Positions 17,569-24,982 of a stretch of DNA of 64,000 nucleotides are shown piece after piece (within the stretch, counting starts at the first letter, position 1; each line of letters starts with the position of its first letter). The notes under the pieces are model-generated. The model searched no databases. It saw only the letters and a list, made by a program, of their open reading frames with translations, and had not been told where the DNA came from. The translations under genes and the position numbers were made by a program. The stretch is from JAWKHR01 sp041394725 (GTDB lineage: Bacteria; Acidobacteriota; Vicinamibacteria; Vicinamibacterales; SCN-69-37), in contig JAWKHR010000024.1 of NCBI GenBank assembly GCA_041394725.1, forward strand, positions 1 to 64,000. Direction: 5' to 3'.

Positions 17569-19582
17569 GCGACCCGGCCTCCGCCGTCAGCCGGATCCCC
17601 AGCTCGCGGCGGATCGTCGTCGCGCCGGACGCGGCCTCGACGACCAGCCGGTATGGCCCGGCGGCCAGGTCGGCGAGCGGGAGCGTGAACTCGAACTGGT
17701 GCAGGCCGCGCTCCGCCCTCTCGAACGGCGCGCCGAGGCACTCCCCGCCGGCGGCGTCCAGGAGCCGCACGCGTCCCGCGACCGGCGCGTCGTCCTTCGA
17801 CAGCAGCTGGAAGAACACGCGCAGCCCGCCGGCGGTCGAGAAGACGCGCGAGGTGGACGGCGCGAACGGCAGGACGACGTCGGTGATCGGCGTGGACCGC
17901 ACGACCGGCACGTCGGGCAGGTCGCCCTGCGGCGCGAGCGCCAGGCCGCTCAGGGCGATCGCCTCGTCGTGCGCCGGCGGCACGTCGAGCTGCAGGTACA
18001 CGCTGCCGGACCGGCCGAGCGCGGCGGACATCACCGACGCGCGGAACTGGTAGGCGCCCGGGCGGATCTCGAACGCGGTCTGGAGCCGGAACGGCGGCAG
18101 GCGCTGCCAGCCCTCGTCGCGGCCCGACCACTCGACCGGCACGCGGCGCGCGTCGCTCACGTCGGCCTTCTTGCGGCGCAGGTCCACGGCGAACACGCCG
18201 AACTCGACGGTGTCGCGGTAGTGACCGTCGGCGTCGGCGGGCGGCCGGTCGTCGGGGATGACGTCCAGCGTCGCGAGCACCTGCGTCGTGCCCTTCGCGG
18301 TGAAGAACGGCACGACGTTGAGGCGGACGGGCAGGTCGCGGATCGGTTCGACCGGTCGCGCGAGCGCGGCGAGGGGCGTGGTGTCGCGCGGCAGCGGGGC
18401 CGGCGTCGCCAGCGCGTAGGCGCTCCGGTGGCGGACGATGACGCCCGGCCGGTTCACCGTGATCTCCACGTCGTGCGTCCGCGTGTCCAGGGGCCCGGCC
18501 GGCGGGAAGCCGACCATGTAGTAGTTGTCGAGCGCGGCCAGCAGGGCGTCCACCGCGCCCGGATCGGCGCCGGCGTCCAGCGCAGCGCCGCCGGCGTTCG
18601 CCGCGATCGGCGCCAGCGGGTCGCCCCCGTCGGTCGGTCCGCCCGGGCTCACGGCGAACACGCTCACGCCGGCCGCGCGGAGGCCGTCGAACATCGTGCT
18701 GATCGATCCGCACACCCACGCCGCGGCGACGCTCTCGCAGGGACTGTGCGCGCCCGGCGCCTCGATCGCGGCGCCGGTGAGGTTCGCGCCGGGCAGGCTC
18801 GACGCGATCCAGATGAACACCTTGCGCCGGCCGTCCTCGGCCGCGACCATCCGCGCGACGTCCTCGACCGTCCGATAGCCGCTGATCGCGCCGAAGAACG
18901 ACGCCGGGTCCGACGGGCCGCCGGTGAGGGACATCGCGCCGGTCGGGCTCACCGTGATCCGCGTGCGGCCATCGTCGGTCTCGCTGAACGTGCGGCCGGC
19001 CGTGGACACGACCGGCGCCCGCAGGCCGCGTCCCGGATCGAACCGGTCGAGGAACCCGTCGATGGCGTGCAGGAGCCGCGCCCGGTCCTCCGTGATCTCG
19101 ACGCCGAAGGTGCCCGACGTGGTGACGAGGCCCAGGGCCGCGCCGGTGCCGAGGCCGGAGACGATCCGCCGCACGAGCGACTTCACCTCCTCGGTGCGCC
19201 CGCGGAAGTGCAGATCGTCGAGGACCAGCATCACCAGCCGGTCGGGACGCGTGTCGTTGCGCGCGACGTCCTCCTGCACCTCGAGGCCGAAGTCGCGCGG
19301 GCGCGGCGCGTGCACGACCTCGGCGACGGTGTCGATCGCGCGGACGGCGCCGTCCACCTTCAGCGTGAAGTCGTCCTTCGTCAGGCCACGCACGGGGTGC
19401 CCCTGCGCGTCGAGGACGACGACGTCGATCTGGACGAGATCGACGTTGCCGCGGAAGACCTGGCGCGGATCCTGGCGGTGGCGCGCGGCGGGCCGGACCT
19501 GGAGCAGCGCGACGACCGCGGTCGCGACGACCACCGCGGTGAGGCGGATCACGACCCCGAACGGACGTCGCCCTCGGCGCAT
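17546..19582 (-). CDS. VWFA-related acidobacterial-type secreted protein
   Basis: 678-residue exported protein. The N-terminal hydrophobic stretch (VVIRLTAVVVATAVVALLQV) is followed by FRGNVDLVQIDVVVLDAQG and VRGLTKDDFTLKVDG, the family hallmark. The VWFA-like domain (RLVMLVLDDLHFRGRTEEVK, then LGLVTTSGTFGVEI) contains a VLDD in place of a full DxSxS metal site. The later part is beta-rich with no enzyme motif; near the middle, DNYYMVGFPP and RSAYALATP are typical of these proteins. ATG 19582 is preferred to 19612 since AGGGGA lies 6 nt before it and a GATAAT -10 box (19611-19616) overlaps the earlier ATG. Confidence 0.8.
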   Translation of the reverse strand: MRRGRRPFGVVIRLTAVVVATAVVALLQVRPAARHRQDPRQVFRGNVDLVQIDVVVLDAQGHPVRGLTKDDFTLKVDGAVRAIDTVAEVVHAPRPRDFGLEVQEDVARNDTRPDRLVMLVLDDLHFRGRTEEVKSLVRRIVSGLGTGAALGLVTTSGTFGVEITEDRARLLHAIDGFLDRFDPGRGLRAPVVSTAGRTFSETDDGRTRITVSPTGAMSLTGGPSDPASFFGAISGYRTVEDVARMVAAEDGRRKVFIWIASSLPGANLTGAAIEAPGAHSPCESVAAAWVCGSISTMFDGLRAAGVSVFAVSPGGPTDGGDPLAPIAANAGGAALDAGADPGAVDALLAALDNYYMVGFPPAGPLDTRTHDVEITVNRPGVIVRHRSAYALATPAPLPRDTTPLAALARPVEPIRDLPVRLNVVPFFTAKGTTQVLATLDVIPDDRPPADADGHYRDTVEFGVFAVDLRRKKADVSDARRVPVEWSGRDEGWQRLPPFRLQTAFEIRPGAYQFRASVMSAALGRSGSVYLQLDVPPAHDEAIALSGLALAPQGDLPDVPVVRSTPITDVVLPFAPSTSRVFSTAGGLRVFFQLLSKDDAPVAGRVRLLDAAGGECLGAPFERAERGLHQFEFTLPLADLAAGPYRLVVEAASGATTIRRELGIRLTAEAGSPTPGAAR

Positions 19583-19610
19583 GCAGATCCCCTGGCAGGC
19601 TGGCGCCAGC

Positions 19611-19616
19611 ATTATC
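19611..19616 (-). promoter_or_regulatory. -10 element for the VWFA gene
   Basis: GATAAT on the minus strand gives a leader of about 20-25 nt that includes the AGGGGA ribosome site of the VWFA gene starting at 19582. Confidence 0.4.
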
Positions 19617-19698
19617 GCGCAGGCGGGGGCGGCGGCGGGGCGTCGGCCGTGCGACGCAACGACGGCGGCCGTGCGAGCGGGGACGGCGGCCGGCGACG

Positions 19699-20520
19699 TC
19701 AGGCGCCGAGGACGTCCGTCAGCAGCGCGCCCACGTCGCCCTCGATCTTGAGGTCGGCGAGCTCGTCGCCGCGGGTCCGGCCGCGGTTGACGATCGCGAT
19801 CGGCAGGCCGGCCTCGCGCGCCTGGCGCACGAAGCGGTAGCCCGAGTAGACCATCAGCGACGAGCCGGCCACGAGCAGGCCGTCGGCGCGCGAGAGCGCG
19901 TCGCGCGCGTCCTCGTAGCGCTCACCGGGGACGTTCTCCCCGAAGAACACGACGTCGGGCTTCATGAGGCCGTCGCAACGCCCGCAGCGCGGCGGCGCGA
20001 ACGCCTCGACGGCCGCCGCGTCGATGTCCGCGTCGCCGTCGGGCGCGGTGACCGCGTCGGCGTGCCACCCGGGATTCGCGAGCGCGATCGCGTCCTGCAG
20101 CGCCACGCGCGACGTCCGCGCGCGGCAGCCGAGGCAGACGACGACGTCGAGGCGGCCGTGCAGGTCGATCACGGCGCGGCTGCCGGCCTGCTGGTGCAGC
20201 CCGTCCACGTTCTGCGTCACCAGCCGCGCGAGCGTCCCGGCGCGTTCCCAGGCCGCGAGCGCGCGGTGCGCCGCGCCCGGCGCCGCCGCCGTGAAGCGCG
20301 GCCACCCCGCGTACGCGCGCGCCCAGTAGCGGCGGTACACCGCGTGCTGCGTGCGGAACGCCTGGATCATCACCGGCGGGCGTCGCTTCCACTGGCCGTG
20401 CTCGTCGCGGTAGTCGGGGATGCCGGACCCGGTGCTGCACCCGGCGCCGGTGAGCACGAAGACGTGCCGGTGGCCGTCGACCCAGCGCTGCAGGCTGCCG
20501 GCCGCGTCGCGCGTCGCCAT
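19699..20520 (-). CDS. Sir2-family NAD-dependent protein deacylase (CobB-like)
   Basis: 273-residue sirtuin. The NAD-binding motif is GAGCSTGSGIPDYRDEHG (about 25-42), of the class II (SIRT4-like) type. TQNVDGLH lies at about 102-109, the catalytic base is His121 in DLHGRL, and the structural zinc cysteines are C129, C132, C179 and C182. The KPDVVFFGENV and GSSLMVYSGY segments complete the fold. It removes acyl groups from lysines using NAD. Its ATG overlaps the stop of the kinase gene by one base (TGATG), so the two should be made together. Confidence 0.93.
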   Translation of the reverse strand: MATRDAAGSLQRWVDGHRHVFVLTGAGCSTGSGIPDYRDEHGQWKRRPPVMIQAFRTQHAVYRRYWARAYAGWPRFTAAAPGAAHRALAAWERAGTLARLVTQNVDGLHQQAGSRAVIDLHGRLDVVVCLGCRARTSRVALQDAIALANPGWHADAVTAPDGDADIDAAAVEAFAPPRCGRCDGLMKPDVVFFGENVPGERYEDARDALSRADGLLVAGSSLMVYSGYRFVRQAREAGLPIAIVNRGRTRGDELADLKIEGDVGALLTDVLGA

Positions 20521-23168
20521 CACTTCCGCTCGAGCAGCCAGATGTCCGCCTCGGCGCGCGCGCCGGCATAGTAGATGTGGCGGCCGTCGCGGCTGATCGC
20601 GAACACGTCGATGTACTGCGGTGCCGGCAGCCGCAGCGCGACCGGCGTCCGCACGCCCGACACCGTGTCCAGCACGACGAGCTGCCAGCCGCCGTTCGTG
20701 AAGTAGACGACGCGCCGGCTGTCGGGCAGCCACTGCACGCCGTACGTCTCATCCGGCGACACCCGGGTCGCCGTCCTGGAGGCGAAGTCGTACACCCCGA
20801 CGCCCGTCGAGGCTCCGCTGGGGGCACCGAGGGTGCCGGTCAGGCGCCGGCCGTCGGGGGACCAGGCGAGCGGTGCGAAGATGTCGTCGCCCACCATGAC
20901 GCCGGGCAGCTCCGACGGCTGGCCGCCGGGCTCGAGCGGCACGGTGAACACGGTGCGGCTCGTGCCGGCGGCGGCGACGAGACGGTCGCCCCGCGGCGAG
21001 ATGAGGGGGTAGACGACGCCCGCCGGCACGTCGGCCACCTTCTCGAGACCGCTGCCATCGAGCGCGATCTTCCACGGCTCCCATCGCCCGCTGCGATTCG
21101 AGTAGAAGACGAGCGACTGGCCGTCGGGCGTGAACATCGGCGCCCGGTCCCGCGGTGCGTCGTCCAGGACCCGGCGCATGCCCCCGCCGGGCGGCCCCAC
21201 GAACAGGTCCTCCTGGCGGTCGCCCAGGCTGAAGTAGGCCACCAGCGAGCCGTCGGGCGAGACGCCGCTGGGGATCCGGGCGTTGGCGCGCGAGTCGAGC
21301 AGCCGGGGCTCGCCCGCCTTCAGGGTGGCCGGATCGAAGGGAATCTCGAACGGGTTGACGGACCCGATCCGCGATCGGAAGGCGAGCCGGCGGCCGTCCT
21401 TCGAGAACGACGGCAGGCTCGCCGTCGCCTGCGCGCCCATCGTGACGGGCTCGGGCGCACCCAGCGGCTCGCCGGTCGCCGGATCGACCGCGATCCGCCA
21501 CAGGTTCATCGCCCCGCCGCGGTCGCTGGAAAAGTACACGTGGCGCCCGTCCGGCGCCCAGACCGGCGACCAGTCGATCGCGGCGTCGTCGGTCAGCGCG
21601 ACGCGCGTGCCGCCGTCGGCGCGCACGGTGAACAGGTCGCGCTGCCCGTCCGTGTTGGCCCAGTAGACGAGGCGGTCGCCCGACGGCGACCACGAGGCCT
21701 GCGCCGCATCGCCTTCGACGATGCGGTGCGGCGTCCCGCCCGCGGCATCGACGACGTTGAGCGCCGACTCGCCCAGCCGGCCCGCCGGATCGAAGATCTC
21801 CTCGGTCGTGAAGGCGATCCGGTTGCCATCCGGCGACCAGGCGGGATGAAACCCGAACTCGGTGAGCCGCCGCACGGACTCGCCCGTCGCGCCGGCCACG
21901 AAGATCCCGCCGTCGATGTCGGACTCGTAGAACGCGATCGACGCCCCGTCCGGCGAGAACGCGGGCCCCTTCTCGTTGCGCCGGGGATCGTGCACGATCG
22001 GCGTCGCGTTCCGGCCGCCGACCCGCTGCGTGTGGATGTCCCAGCTGTCGTCCACGCGGACGGCGAAGGCGACGGTCGTGCCGTCCGGAGAGAGCGCCGG
22101 CTCGGTTTCCTCACCGGCGAGCTCGGTGATGCGGGTGAAGGTGTCGAAGGGCGGCGCCGCCACCGGCGTGCCGCCGCGCAGGAACCAGCCGGCCGCCGCA
22201 ATCACCGCCATGATGCCGGCCACGGCCCACGGCAGGACGGCCGAGCGCGCCGGACGCGCCGCGGGTGCCGCATCGGCCGCCGCGACGGCCTCGGCGGCGC
22301 CGCTCCGCGTGGACCCGCTCGACGTCGTGAGCGTCTCGAGCGCGAAAGCCAGGTCGGCCGCCGACTGGAATCGCAGGTCGGGGTTCTTCTCGAGGCAGCG
22401 GCGGACGATGCGCTCGAGGCCCGGCGGGATCGCGGGCGTGGCCGGATCGAAGTCGGGCGGGTCCTTCGTCAGGATCGCGGTCATCGTGTCGGCGGCGGTC
22501 TCGCCGCGGAACGCGCGCTCGCCCGAGAGCATCTCGTGCAGCACCGCGCCGAACGCGAAGACGTCGGCCCGGTGATCGACGGCCTGGCCGCGCACCTGCT
22601 CGGGCGCCATGTAGCCGAAGGTGCCGAGCACCGTGCCGGGCGTCGTCTCGGCGAGCTGCGTGGCCGCGGCCGACCCCTCGCCGCGCGGCGCGGCGCTCTT
22701 GGCCAGGCCGAAGTCGAGGATCTTCACCCGGTCGTCGCGGGTGATCATCACGTTCTCGGGCTTGAGGTCGCGATGGACGATGCCGCGCGCGTGGGCGGCG
22801 CCGAGGCCGGCCGCGATCTGCAGCGCGAGCGCGACGGCCCTGCGCGGCGGCATCGGCCCCTGTGCCAGCCGCTCGCGCAGCGTCTCGCCCTCGACCAGCT
22901 CCATGACGACGAACGTCGTGCCGGCGTCGTTGCCGAACTCGAAGATCGACAGGATGTTGGGATGCGAGAGCTTCGCGACGCTCATCGCCTCCCGCTCGAA
23001 CCGGGCGAGCGCCGCCTCGTCGCGCGTCAGCGAGTCGACGAGGACCTTGATGGCGACGTCGCGGTCGAGCCTGGCGTCATGCGCCCGGTAGACCGCGCCC
23101 ATGCCGCCCGCGCCGAGCGGCGCGACAATCTCGTAGGCGCCGAGGTGGGAGCCGGGGATCAGTTCCAC
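20520..23168 (-). CDS. Transmembrane Ser/Thr kinase with TolB/WD40-like propeller
   Basis: 882-residue Hanks-type kinase. The glycine loop is GAGGMG (19-24), the ATP lysine K41, the catalytic loop HRDLKPEN with D134, and the metal site DFG at 152-154. GTFGYMAPEQVRG closes the activation segment, so it should be an active RD kinase. A linker rich in Ala leads to one membrane helix (about 311-330, LPWAVAGIMAVIAAAGWFL). A periplasmic beta propeller of TolB/PD40 repeats follows (SPDGTTVAFA, SPDGASIAFY, SPDGNRIAFT, APDGRHVYFSSDRGG and more). The propeller probably senses an external ligand. GTG 23168 follows a TACACT -10 box by 7 nt, suggesting leaderless expression. It is coupled to the sirtuin gene. 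Confidence 0.93.
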   Translation of the reverse strand: MELIPGSHLGAYEIVAPLGAGGMGAVYRAHDARLDRDVAIKVLVDSLTRDEAALARFEREAMSVAKLSHPNILSIFEFGNDAGTTFVVMELVEGETLRERLAQGPMPPRRAVALALQIAAGLGAAHARGIVHRDLKPENVMITRDDRVKILDFGLAKSAAPRGEGSAAATQLAETTPGTVLGTFGYMAPEQVRGQAVDHRADVFAFGAVLHEMLSGERAFRGETAADTMTAILTKDPPDFDPATPAIPPGLERIVRRCLEKNPDLRFQSAADLAFALETLTTSSGSTRSGAAEAVAAADAAPAARPARSAVLPWAVAGIMAVIAAAGWFLRGGTPVAAPPFDTFTRITELAGEETEPALSPDGTTVAFAVRVDDSWDIHTQRVGGRNATPIVHDPRRNEKGPAFSPDGASIAFYESDIDGGIFVAGATGESVRRLTEFGFHPAWSPDGNRIAFTTEEIFDPAGRLGESALNVVDAAGGTPHRIVEGDAAQASWSPSGDRLVYWANTDGQRDLFTVRADGGTRVALTDDAAIDWSPVWAPDGRHVYFSSDRGGAMNLWRIAVDPATGEPLGAPEPVTMGAQATASLPSFSKDGRRLAFRSRIGSVNPFEIPFDPATLKAGEPRLLDSRANARIPSGVSPDGSLVAYFSLGDRQEDLFVGPPGGGMRRVLDDAPRDRAPMFTPDGQSLVFYSNRSGRWEPWKIALDGSGLEKVADVPAGVVYPLISPRGDRLVAAAGTSRTVFTVPLEPGGQPSELPGVMVGDDIFAPLAWSPDGRRLTGTLGAPSGASTGVGVYDFASRTATRVSPDETYGVQWLPDSRRVVYFTNGGWQLVVLDTVSGVRTPVALRLPAPQYIDVFAISRDGRHIYYAGARAEADIWLLERK

Positions 23169-23175
23169 CGGCGGA

Positions 23176-23181
23176 AGTGTA
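23176..23181 (-). promoter_or_regulatory. -10 element of a leaderless promoter
   Basis: TACACT on the minus strand, 7 nt before GTG 23168 of the kinase gene; no ribosome site between. Confidence 0.45.
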
Positions 23182-23193
23182 GTGCATTCGGGC

Positions 23194-23505
23194 TTACGCC
23201 CGGGCGCGCTCGAACGTCACCGTCATCGCGGAGAGATTGGGACGGGCGCGCCGGTTCGCCTGGGTCCAGCTCATGGCCTGCGCGGACGTGGCGCCCTCGG
23301 TGTCGGCATCCGCCCACCAGCCCGGCTGGCGCCGCGCGAGGTCGGGGAGGGCGAAGCCGAGCAGGTCCTCGATCTGTGCGAACGTCAGCACGACGGAATC
23401 GGCGAACCGGGTGTTCAGGAACTTGTGCAGCACCCGGTACTCGGCGGGAATCACGCGCCACGCCGGGCCGGCCTGAGGCCCGACCTGTCCGATGAAGTCG
23501 TCCAT
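23194..23505 (-). CDS. Small hypothetical protein, DUF7662-like
   Basis: 103-residue soluble protein. The segment VVLTFAQIEDLLGFALPDLARRQPGWWAD followed by AMSWTQANRRARPNL matches the layout of small proteins annotated DUF7662: a helix, two conserved Trp, then a C-terminal strand. The function is unknown. ATG 23505 is preferred to GTG 23511 because the latter lies only 3 nt from the -10 box TAGGCT. It is transcribed away from the small membrane gene at 23592 and lies just upstream of the kinase-sirtuin operon. Confidence 0.65.
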   Translation of the reverse strand: MDDFIGQVGPQAGPAWRVIPAEYRVLHKFLNTRFADSVVLTFAQIEDLLGFALPDLARRQPGWWADADTEGATSAQAMSWTQANRRARPNLSAMTVTFERARA

Positions 23506-23517
23506 GGTCACGTCAGC

Positions 23518-23582
23518 CTATCGTGCGACGCCCGCGTCGCACCGTGCTGTTTTGCACAGCCCGCAGGCGGGCCGCACGATAG
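23518..23582. promoter_or_regulatory. Mirrored divergent promoters
   Basis: CTATCGTGCG (23518-23527) and CGCACGATAG (23573-23582) are exact inverted copies. They place equivalent -10 boxes (TAGGCT leftward, TAGCCT rightward) in front of the two divergent small genes. A shared factor could bind both. Confidence 0.45.
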
Positions 23583-23591
23583 CCTGCCTCC

Positions 23592-23792
23592 ATGGCCCTC
23601 AAGTCGATCAAGATGACCGTCGCCGTCGTGTGGCTGCTGGTGGCGGTGGCGGTGGCGTTCATGCTGCCGTGGTCGTGGACGACCGCGGTGGCCGTCGTGC
23701 TGCTCGGTCTGTGCCCTCCGATTGCCCTTCTCACGCTGTGGAAGGACCCCGGCCAGACGATGAGCGAGCGGATTCGGGCGGCGCAGCGGTAG
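23592..23792 (+). CDS. Small two-helix membrane protein
   Basis: 66-residue protein with two predicted membrane helices (about 7-25 VAVVWLLVAVAVAFMLPW and 30-48 TAVAVVLLGLCPPIALLTLW). A short charged tail ends SERIRAAQR. The family is not recognised. ATG 23592 stands 6 nt after the TAGCCT -10 box, another leaderless candidate. Its 3' end overlaps the opposite-strand small gene (23731-23976) by 62 bp. Confidence 0.65.
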   Translation: MALKSIKMTVAVVWLLVAVAVAFMLPWSWTTAVAVVLLGLCPPIALLTLWKDPGQTMSERIRAAQR

Positions 23793-23976
23793 CGCCCAGC
23801 GACCGGGGGGCGCGGGCTTCGACCGCGGCCAGCCGGTCCGCAGCCTCGACGCGGAGGGAGGCGGCATCGCGGACGATCGCCGCCTCGCCCGCGCGGGCAG
23901 TGCGCGAAATCCTCCGATCCAGCGCCGCAATGAGTTCACGGAGTCTCCCGGCGAGGTCGAGCGGGACTAGCGCCAT
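23731..23976 (-). CDS. Small hypothetical protein, helical
   Basis: 81-residue protein, mostly one long amphipathic helix (LAGRLRELIAALDRRI through RVEAADRLAAVEAR) and a Ser/Pro/Gly-rich tail. No family recognised. ATG 23976 has GGAGG 7 nt upstream and overlaps the end of the zinc-ribbon gene by 10 bp, which supports a coupled pair. The C-terminal quarter is antisense to the small membrane gene, so the exact end deserves caution. Confidence 0.55.
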   Translation of the reverse strand: MALVPLDLAGRLRELIAALDRRISRTARAGEAAIVRDAASLRVEAADRLAAVEARAPRSLGATAAPPESARSSSGRGPSTA

Positions 23977-24164
23977 CGGCCACCTCCGGTCGTTCCGACA
24001 CGGCGCCGGTCCACGTTCCAGACCTCACCGCAGCGCTCGCAGCGCCAGTAGCTGCTGGCGGTCGGCCGCTTTTCGGTACTCAGGACCGACGCGGATCCGC
24101 ACGCGGGACACGGCGGAATGACGTCCGGCGAACGGATCGGATTCGTCTGGTTGAAGTGCGGCAC
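23967..24164 (-). CDS. Zinc-ribbon protein
   Basis: 65-residue protein with one treble-clef zinc ribbon: CPAC (about 19-22) and CERC (about 42-45) inside PPCPACGSASVLS and YWRCERCGEVWN. The Trp residues next to the second pair are common in small Zn-ribbon proteins that bind nucleic acid or protein. GTG 24164 has AAGGAGGG a few bases upstream, which decides the start. A -10 box on the minus strand (24242-24247) suggests a leader of about 70 nt. Confidence 0.7.
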   Translation of the reverse strand: MPHFNQTNPIRSPDVIPPCPACGSASVLSTEKRPTASSYWRCERCGEVWNVDRRRVGTTGGGRWR

Positions 24165-24241
24165 CAGCCCTCCTTGGATGTGCTTTGGTGAGGGGTGGGA
24201 AGCCGGGTTGGCCGCCGGACTCAGGAAAGCAGTGACGAGTC

Positions 24242-24247
24242 AGTATA
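24242..24247 (-). promoter_or_regulatory. -10 element for the zinc-ribbon gene
   Basis: TATACT on the minus strand is close to the sigma-70 consensus and faces the zinc-ribbon gene. Confidence 0.4.
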
Positions 24248-24276
24248 CCCCGGCCGTGCGTCGGCGGCCGGCCCCG

Positions 24277-24951
24277 TCAGTCACGCAGTACGACGCTCAC
24301 CAGTGAGTGATGGACCTTGAGGCCGCCGTTGTACTCGATGAACCCGAGCTTCCGGAACTTGTTCATGAAGAAGTTCACGCGCGATCGCGTGGTGCCCACC
24401 ATCTCCGCCAGCGTTTCCTGAGACAGCTTCGGCAGCGTCCGGTGCGAAGCGCCGGGTTCGCCGTACCGGGCCAGCAGCAGGAGCGTGCGGGCGAGACGCT
24501 TCTCACTGGAGTTGAAGAGCTGATCGATCAGGTCGGCTTCGATGCGGATGTTGCGCGCCAGCATGTGCCGGAGGAAGCGATCGGCGAACGCCGGCCGGGC
24601 GCGGAGCTGCCGCGCCATCTCGGCCTGATCGATGACGACGACCGTGGAGTCGGCCACGGCCGACGCCGTCACCATGCGGTGCGTCTGCCCGATGAGACAA
24701 CCCTCGCCGAAGAAGTGGTCGTCTTCGAGGACGGCGACCACCGCCTCCTTGCCGCCGGAGGACAGCACGGACAGCCGCACGGCGCCGCGCGATACGTACA
24801 GGACGCTCGTCGCGGGGTCTCCCTGGGCGAAGATGCGCGCGCCCGTGGCGTATTCGCGGTGACGCACGACGACGCCGGTCCAGTCCACGGCGGCCGGCCT
24901 CGCGCCGCCGGTCGCCGTCTTCGGCGTTTTGGCCCTGCGCACCTTGCTCAT
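24277..24951 (-). CDS. Crp/Fnr-family transcriptional regulator
   Basis: 224-residue regulator. The cyclic-nucleotide-binding beta roll spans about 30-140 (ARIFAQGDPATSVLYVSRGAVRLSV, FFGEGCLIGQTHRMVTASAVADS). The dimer helix follows, then the Crp-type winged helix with LSQETLAEMVGTTRSRVNFF as recognition helix. The Arg and Ser/Thr needed for cAMP contacts are not clearly conserved and no Fnr cysteines are seen, so the ligand is open. A basic tail of about 25 residues (SKVRRAKTPKTATGG) precedes the domain. It lies 31 bp downstream of the MFS gene on the same strand. Confidence 0.88.
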   Translation of the reverse strand: MSKVRRAKTPKTATGGARPAAVDWTGVVVRHREYATGARIFAQGDPATSVLYVSRGAVRLSVLSSGGKEAVVAVLEDDHFFGEGCLIGQTHRMVTASAVADSTVVVIDQAEMARQLRARPAFADRFLRHMLARNIRIEADLIDQLFNSSEKRLARTLLLLARYGEPGASHRTLPKLSQETLAEMVGTTRSRVNFFMNKFRKLGFIEYNGGLKVHHSLVSVVLRD

Positions 24952-24982
24952 GGCGCGGTCCAGCCTGACAGGAACGCCCGGC

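Noticed and set aside
20577..23495. A 972-codon plus-strand open frame opposite the kinase
   Set aside because: Antisense shadow of a kinase-propeller gene with all catalytic motifs.
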